Assembly (NCBI GenBank): GCA_013298075.1
Contig: JAAFJG010000034.1
Location: forward strand, 1-47,890
Reading direction: 5' to 3'
Length of the DNA stretch: 47,890 bases
Origin: Cytophagales bacterium
Lineage (GTDB): Bacteria > Bacteroidota > Bacteroidia > Cytophagales > Microscillaceae
The translations under genes were made by a program, and so were the position numbers. Of this stretch, positions 44,361 through 47,890 are shown one piece after another (the first letter of the stretch is position 1; the number at the start of each line of letters is the position of its first letter). Below the pieces are notes generated by a model, which was given only the letters and a program-made list of their open reading frames with translations, searched no databases and was not told the DNA's origin.

Positions 44361-44456
44361 AAATAAAAAATAATATACCTAAAAAAACTCCCTCTCCAAA
44401 GGTGAGGCAGCTAAAAATAAGTTTTTTTGAGTAATTAGTTTATTTTTTAGATGACT
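44361..44456. mobile_element. MITE-like element, copy B
   Basis: It has the same ends as copy A at 38215 (AAATAAAAAATAATATACCT on the left, TTATTTTTTAGATGA on the right) but a shorter centre, with only the hairpin CCTCTCC/GGTGAGG (44391-44407). It lies between a probable promoter and ugd. Confidence 0.75.
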
Positions 44457-44518
44457 TCTAAGTTTTTTAAAAATATCAAATTACAATTTTAAAATATAAA
44501 AATAAAAGTCAATAAAAA

Positions 44519-45829
44519 ATGAAAATAGCAGTTGTAGGCACAGGTTATGTAGGTTTAGTAACAGGAACTTGTTTTGCAGAAACAGGCAATAATGTTACTT
44601 GTATTGATATTGATGTCAATAAAATCAATAAATTATCGCAAGGAACTATCACGATTTTTGAACCGGGTTTAGAGATTTTATTTCAAAGAAATTTGAAACA
44701 AGGCAACCTAAAATTTACCACTAATTTAAAAGAAGGAATTAAAGACGCTGAAATTATTTTTTTAGCATTGCCTACACCTCCGGGCGCAGACGGGGCGGCG
44801 GATTTGAAATATATTTTAAAAGTCGCAGATGATTTGGGATATATTTTAGAAAAATATGTAGTGATTGTGGATAAAAGTACAGTGCCTGTTGGAACATCTG
44901 AAAAAGTATATCAAGCCCTTGCCAAAAATATCAAAGTAGAATTTGATGTGGTTTCTAATCCCGAATTTTTGAGAGAAGGCGTAGCGCTAGAAGATTTTAT
45001 GAAACCTGATAGAGTCGTGATTGGTACGAGTTCGGAAAGAGCAAAAAAAGTGATGGAAAAGTTATATTCGCCTTTTATCAGACAAGGAAATCCGTTGATT
45101 TTTATGGACGAAAGGTCGGCTGAAATGACAAAATATGCAGCAAATGCTTTTTTGGCTACCAAAATTACTTTTATGAATGAAATTGCAAATCTTTGCGAAA
45201 AAGTAGGCGCTGACGTAGATAAAGTAAGGAAAGGAATTGGAACAGATACTCGAATTGGCAATAGATTTTTATTTGCAGGCATCGGATATGGCGGAAGTTG
45301 TTTTCCAAAAGATGTGCAAGCATTAGCCAAAACTGCTCAAGAAAATGAATATAATTTTGAGATTTTGGAGGCAGTAATGCACGTAAATCAAAAGCAAAAA
45401 ACAAAACTTTTGCCTGCTATCAAAAATTATTTTAAAGGTGATTTGAAAGATAAAAAATTTGCCGTTTGGGGTTTGGCTTTCAAACCTAATACTGATGATA
45501 TTAGAGAAGCACCTGCTTTGGAAAATATCAAAGAACTTCTGGACGCAGGGGCAAAAATCAATGTGTATGACCCCGAAGCCATCGAAAATGTAAAAGAAAT
45601 TTTAGGCGATACAATTCAATATGCAGAAAGTCCTTATGGTGCTTTGGTGGAGGCTGATGCTTTGTTGATAATGACTGAATGGTCAGTATTTAGAAGTCCT
45701 GATTTTTCGGTAGTTGCTTCTTTGTTAAAAAATAAAGTTATTTTTGATGGTCGAAATTTATTCGAATTAGACCAAATGAAAGAAATTGGTTTTGAATATC
45801 ATAGCATTGGAAGACAAATTGTAAAATAA
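44519..45829 (+). CDS. ugd: UDP-glucose 6-dehydrogenase
   Basis: This 436-residue enzyme oxidises UDP-glucose to UDP-glucuronate with 2 NAD, a precursor for capsule and exopolysaccharides. The NAD site GTGYVGLVTG lies at 7-16, the TVPVGT motif at 121-126, the catalytic cysteine C261 in GYGGSCFPKD, and the C-terminal substrate domain contains WGLAFKPNTDDIREAP. Length is normal. No glycosyltransferase or export genes are adjacent, so this is a stand-alone copy. The leader contains a MITE-like element. Confidence 0.96.
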   Translation: MKIAVVGTGYVGLVTGTCFAETGNNVTCIDIDVNKINKLSQGTITIFEPGLEILFQRNLKQGNLKFTTNLKEGIKDAEIIFLALPTPPGADGAADLKYILKVADDLGYILEKYVVIVDKSTVPVGTSEKVYQALAKNIKVEFDVVSNPEFLREGVALEDFMKPDRVVIGTSSERAKKVMEKLYSPFIRQGNPLIFMDERSAEMTKYAANAFLATKITFMNEIANLCEKVGADVDKVRKGIGTDTRIGNRFLFAGIGYGGSCFPKDVQALAKTAQENEYNFEILEAVMHVNQKQKTKLLPAIKNYFKGDLKDKKFAVWGLAFKPNTDDIREAPALENIKELLDAGAKINVYDPEAIENVKEILGDTIQYAESPYGALVEADALLIMTEWSVFRSPDFSVVASLLKNKVIFDGRNLFELDQMKEIGFEYHSIGRQIVK

Positions 45830-45897
45830 ATTTAATTTTATTGAGATTGATTTGTATTTTTTTAATAATTTTTTCAGAAATTTAATGCCAATTATTT

Positions 45898-45928
45898 TTT
45901 GAAAAAATTATTTTTTTTTATATATTTG
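45898..45928 (+). promoter_or_regulatory. promoter of the XRE/BetR-like gene
   Basis: TTTG at 45898-45901, 19 bases, then TATATTTG at 45921-45928 is a full consensus match, 52 bases before the ATG. Confidence 0.75.
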
Positions 45929-45980
45929 CAAAAATATTATAAAACTTTTCAATAATAATCATACATAAATAAATTAAAAA

Positions 45981-46937
45981 ATGATACAACAAGAATTTTT
46001 ATCTGCCATAAAAAACTTAATTCCTACTTCTATTTCATTTACAGAGGCATTAAGTGAAATTTTAGAAATTAGTCAAGATAGTGCATATAGGCGAATACGT
46101 GGCGAAAAAGCACTCACTATTGATGAAATTGCTCGATTATGTAGTCATTTTCATATTTCTTTTGACAATTTTTTACAGGTCAATAAAAATATTGTAACGT
46201 TTAATTATGCGTCTTTGAATACGCAACAAAATTTCAAAGATTATTTGAATAGAATTTTGGAAATGCTCCAAAAAATGCAAGGAGTTCCTAATGCACAAAT
46301 TATTTATGGGGCTGATGATATTCCTATTTTTCACCATTTTAATCACAGAGAACACACTGCTTTTAAGATTTTTTATTGGCAACAATCAGTTTTAAACCTC
46401 CCCGAATGGCAAGATAAAAAATTTGCGGTTGAAGAAATAGAAGACGAAACCATACAAATTTGTAAACAAATTTATGATTTATATCAAAAAGTTTCTTCGA
46501 TTGAAATTTGGACAGACGAATCTGCTAACAGTACTTTTAGACAAATTATATATTATTGGGAAGCCGATTTGTTCAAAAATCGAGAGGAAATGAGGATTGT
46601 TTGTGAGCAATTTTTAGAAATTTTACAAAATATAGAAAAATCAGCCGCTAGTTCTTTCAAAAAAACAAATTTTCAACTCTATCAAAGTGAAATTCAAGTG
46701 GGAAATAATTGTGTTTTAGCAAGTTTTGGTAATTTTCAAATGGTCTATTTAAGACACCAAACTTTCAATGTGATGACAACTATGAATCTTGATTTTTGCA
46801 ATGAAACAGCCACATTTTTAAAAAATTTGACTAAAAAATCGTTACTTATTAGTGGCAGTTCTGAAAAACAAAGGCGTAAATTTTTTCAAGCAATGTATCA
46901 AAGAATCGAAAAAATACTCAAGGAAATTGCGGAATAA
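45981..46937 (+). CDS. XRE/BetR-like helix-turn-helix regulator
   Basis: This 318-residue protein has an N-terminal helix-turn-helix (about 14-66: FTEALSEILEISQDSAYRRIRGEKALTIDEIARLC). A 250-residue all-helical-looking effector region with many aromatic and charged residues follows; I cannot match it to a ligand-binding family. The HTH with the SAYRRIRGE phrase is typical of a group abundant in Cytophagales and sometimes labelled BetR-like. It is monocistronic with its own strong promoter; no target gene can be named from context. No signal peptide or membrane segment is seen. Confidence 0.78.
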   Translation: MIQQEFLSAIKNLIPTSISFTEALSEILEISQDSAYRRIRGEKALTIDEIARLCSHFHISFDNFLQVNKNIVTFNYASLNTQQNFKDYLNRILEMLQKMQGVPNAQIIYGADDIPIFHHFNHREHTAFKIFYWQQSVLNLPEWQDKKFAVEEIEDETIQICKQIYDLYQKVSSIEIWTDESANSTFRQIIYYWEADLFKNREEMRIVCEQFLEILQNIEKSAASSFKKTNFQLYQSEIQVGNNCVLASFGNFQMVYLRHQTFNVMTTMNLDFCNETATFLKNLTKKSLLISGSSEKQRRKFFQAMYQRIEKILKEIAE

Positions 46938-46950
46938 ATTATTATACCTA

Positions 46951-47071
46951 CTAAAATTTCATTTTAAAAATCTATATTTCATCTCTTTAATTCCCTCATC
47001 TGTGTTCCATTTTTAGAGTACAGATGATATGAATTAGATGAATTAACATGGATTTACTATTGATATACTAT
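46951..47071. repeat. dispersed palindromic repeat, copy 2
   Basis: It is clearly homologous to 6066-6184 over about 115 bases. It shares TCATCTGTGTTCCATTTTTA and the trailing TTGATATACTA, but the outer arm of the palindrome has decayed by several mismatches. Confidence 0.8.
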
Positions 47072-47130
47072 GATAAAAAACGGTAGCAGTAAATAATTTC
47101 ACGATAATTTTCAGGAGAAAAATAACGTCA

Positions 47131-47496
47131 TTAAAAAATATCCTCTTCCTCAAAATACTCTATAATTTGGGTTTTTAATAAATTTTCTTGATTATCGTGA
47201 TCCAAAAAAGGAACATTTTTTACTTTTTTCCAATGAGGCCAGCCATCTTTGTCGTGTCCTTCCAATTCAAATAAACCAACTTTTGACAACAATCGACAAG
47301 TAGCAATGTGCATCAAATCTTGTTTTTCTTCTTTTGAAAACACTCTAAAACCTTGTCCTAACTCTTGTACGCCAATTAAATATATAATTGCCTCTACATC
47401 TTGTGGTTTTTTGCCGATGAGTTTTGTTAATCTATCTAAAAACCACTCCCAACGTTGTTTGAGTGGTGCTTGTTTCATTTTTTCTTTTAATTCCAT
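47131..47496 (-). CDS. conserved hypothetical protein of Bacteroidota
   Basis: This 121-residue cytoplasmic protein begins MELKEKMKQAPLKQRWEWFL and contains IIYLIGVQELGQG and KEEKQDLMHIATCRLLS, followed by an aromatic/charged segment (GHDKDGWPHWKKV) and an acidic tail. The pattern looks like that of a small conserved Bacteroidota protein of unknown function; I know of no assigned role. It has no signal peptide or membrane segment. It is transcribed alone from a very good promoter at 47540-47571. Confidence 0.8.
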   Translation of the reverse strand: MELKEKMKQAPLKQRWEWFLDRLTKLIGKKPQDVEAIIYLIGVQELGQGFRVFSKEEKQDLMHIATCRLLSKVGLFELEGHDKDGWPHWKKVKNVPFLDHDNQENLLKTQIIEYFEEEDIF

Positions 47497-47539
47497 TTTG
47501 TTTTTTTTGGATTGATTTTATTTTTTAGTTATTTTTTTG

Positions 47540-47571
47540 CAAAGATACATACTTTTTTTAGAGATAACAAA
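47540..47571 (-). promoter_or_regulatory. promoter of the conserved hypothetical gene
   Basis: On the minus strand TTTG (47571-47568), 20 bases, then TATCTTTG (47547-47540) is a full consensus match, 44 bases before the ATG. Confidence 0.8.
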
Positions 47572-47629
47572 GGCGTTTTAAATATTCTGGTTCATGGGAA
47601 ATTATTGCGGATATAATTTTCTTCTGTAT

Positions 47630-47750
47630 GAATAGAAATGGCATTTATTTAAAAAATATCAATTTGAAAAGTGCGGAAATTTTGGCTAAAGCCAAGGATT
47701 GAATTTTTTTATTATCCTCCAGATAAATCTGGAGGCAATTCAAAAAACGT
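47630..47750 (-). repeat. REP-type hairpin repeat, distant copy
   Basis: Same unit as at 24753-24860: GAATAGAAATGGCATTTAT, the GGCTAAAGCC mini-hairpin and the hairpin at 47716-47735. It lies 23 kb from the transposase, so the family has spread beyond its gene. Confidence 0.85.
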
Positions 47751-47770
47751 ATTTCAAATTTTTTTTATTA

Positions 47771-47890
47771 CTATACACTTTTAAGTTTTTTAGGTAAAAA
47801 CTGCTTTAGGAAGTCGTAATTGAGGTTAGTAATGTTTATTTTTTTAAAAAGTAAGCAAATTTCTTGCTGAAAATTGACGATATTTCTTAA
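47771..47890 (-). CDS. possible 3' end of a gene running in from the right
   Basis: On the minus strand a frame is open from the window edge for 39 codons, ending ...NLNYDFLKQFLPKKLKSV and then TAG. The codons look ordinary for this genome. The segment also faintly resembles the N-terminal FLKxxLP phrase of some Bacteroidota transposases, so it could instead be a broken gene. It ends 21 bases before the REP copy. Confidence 0.3.
   Translation of the reverse strand, partial: LRNIVNFQQEICLLFKKINITNLNYDFLKQFLPKKLKSV

Overview
The window is low-GC (AT-rich) chromosomal DNA from a member of the Bacteroidota. The clearest signs are seven upstream sites matching the phylum's promoter grammar exactly (TTTG, 19 or 20 bases, TAnnTTTG), a very large secreted protein ending in a type B (gliding-motility-associated) type IX secretion sorting domain, a Reg_prop/Y_Y_Y sensor and a DUF2805 protein. 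The SiaB/SiaC pair, the BetR-like regulator and the membrane MutS-like protein suggest the order Cytophagales; I cannot name a genus from sequence alone.

Layout. 1-125: the end of a 5S rRNA gene and its terminator. 144-5986: an RNA ligase of the DraRnl type, an agmatine deiminase, two poorly known small proteins, a stand-alone AAA+ ATPase and an ECF sigma factor. 6308-17444: housekeeping and nutrient genes (UvrD/PcrA helicase, MetRS, an M1 peptidase, a cyclomaltodextrinase-like GH13 enzyme, S-adenosylhomocysteinase). 17597-20150: an accessory patch with an AlbA_2/Schlafen-type ATPase, a GGCT-like protein, a small inverted-repeat element and a gene remnant. 20309-23545: peptide transporter, transketolase N-terminal subunit, secreted esterase. 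23585-24860: a REP-associated Y1 (HUH) transposase bracketed by copies of its probable REP hairpins. 24910-37461: an aldehyde dehydrogenase, an orphan LuxR-type DNA-binding protein behind a 73-bp direct duplication, the giant repeat protein, a TPR protein, a CAP-domain lipoprotein and a large propeller-SpoIIE phosphatase. 37558-43519: DUF2805 protein, the SiaC/SiaB partner-switching pair, membrane MutS-like ATPase, an alanine/saccharopine dehydrogenase-like enzyme and a membrane protein. 43520-44518: a gene-poor kilobase with the wreck of an NtrC-type response regulator and repeats. 44519-47890: UDP-glucose dehydrogenase, an XRE/BetR-like regulator, a conserved hypothetical, another REP copy and a possible gene end.

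Most genes are transcribed singly or in pairs and are separated by strong hairpin terminators and AT-rich spacers full of small dispersed repeats. Likely functional groupings are SiaC-SiaB with the nearby SpoIIE phosphatase (phosphorylation-based partner switching), the GGCT-like and AlbA_2 genes (a two-gene operon, perhaps defensive) and the transposase with its REP hairpins. I found no tRNA, CRISPR array, prophage or intact insertion sequence. The strongest candidate for an under-described system is the REP/transposase locus, followed by the AlbA_2/GGCT pair and the several small inverted-repeat elements that have no transposase here.
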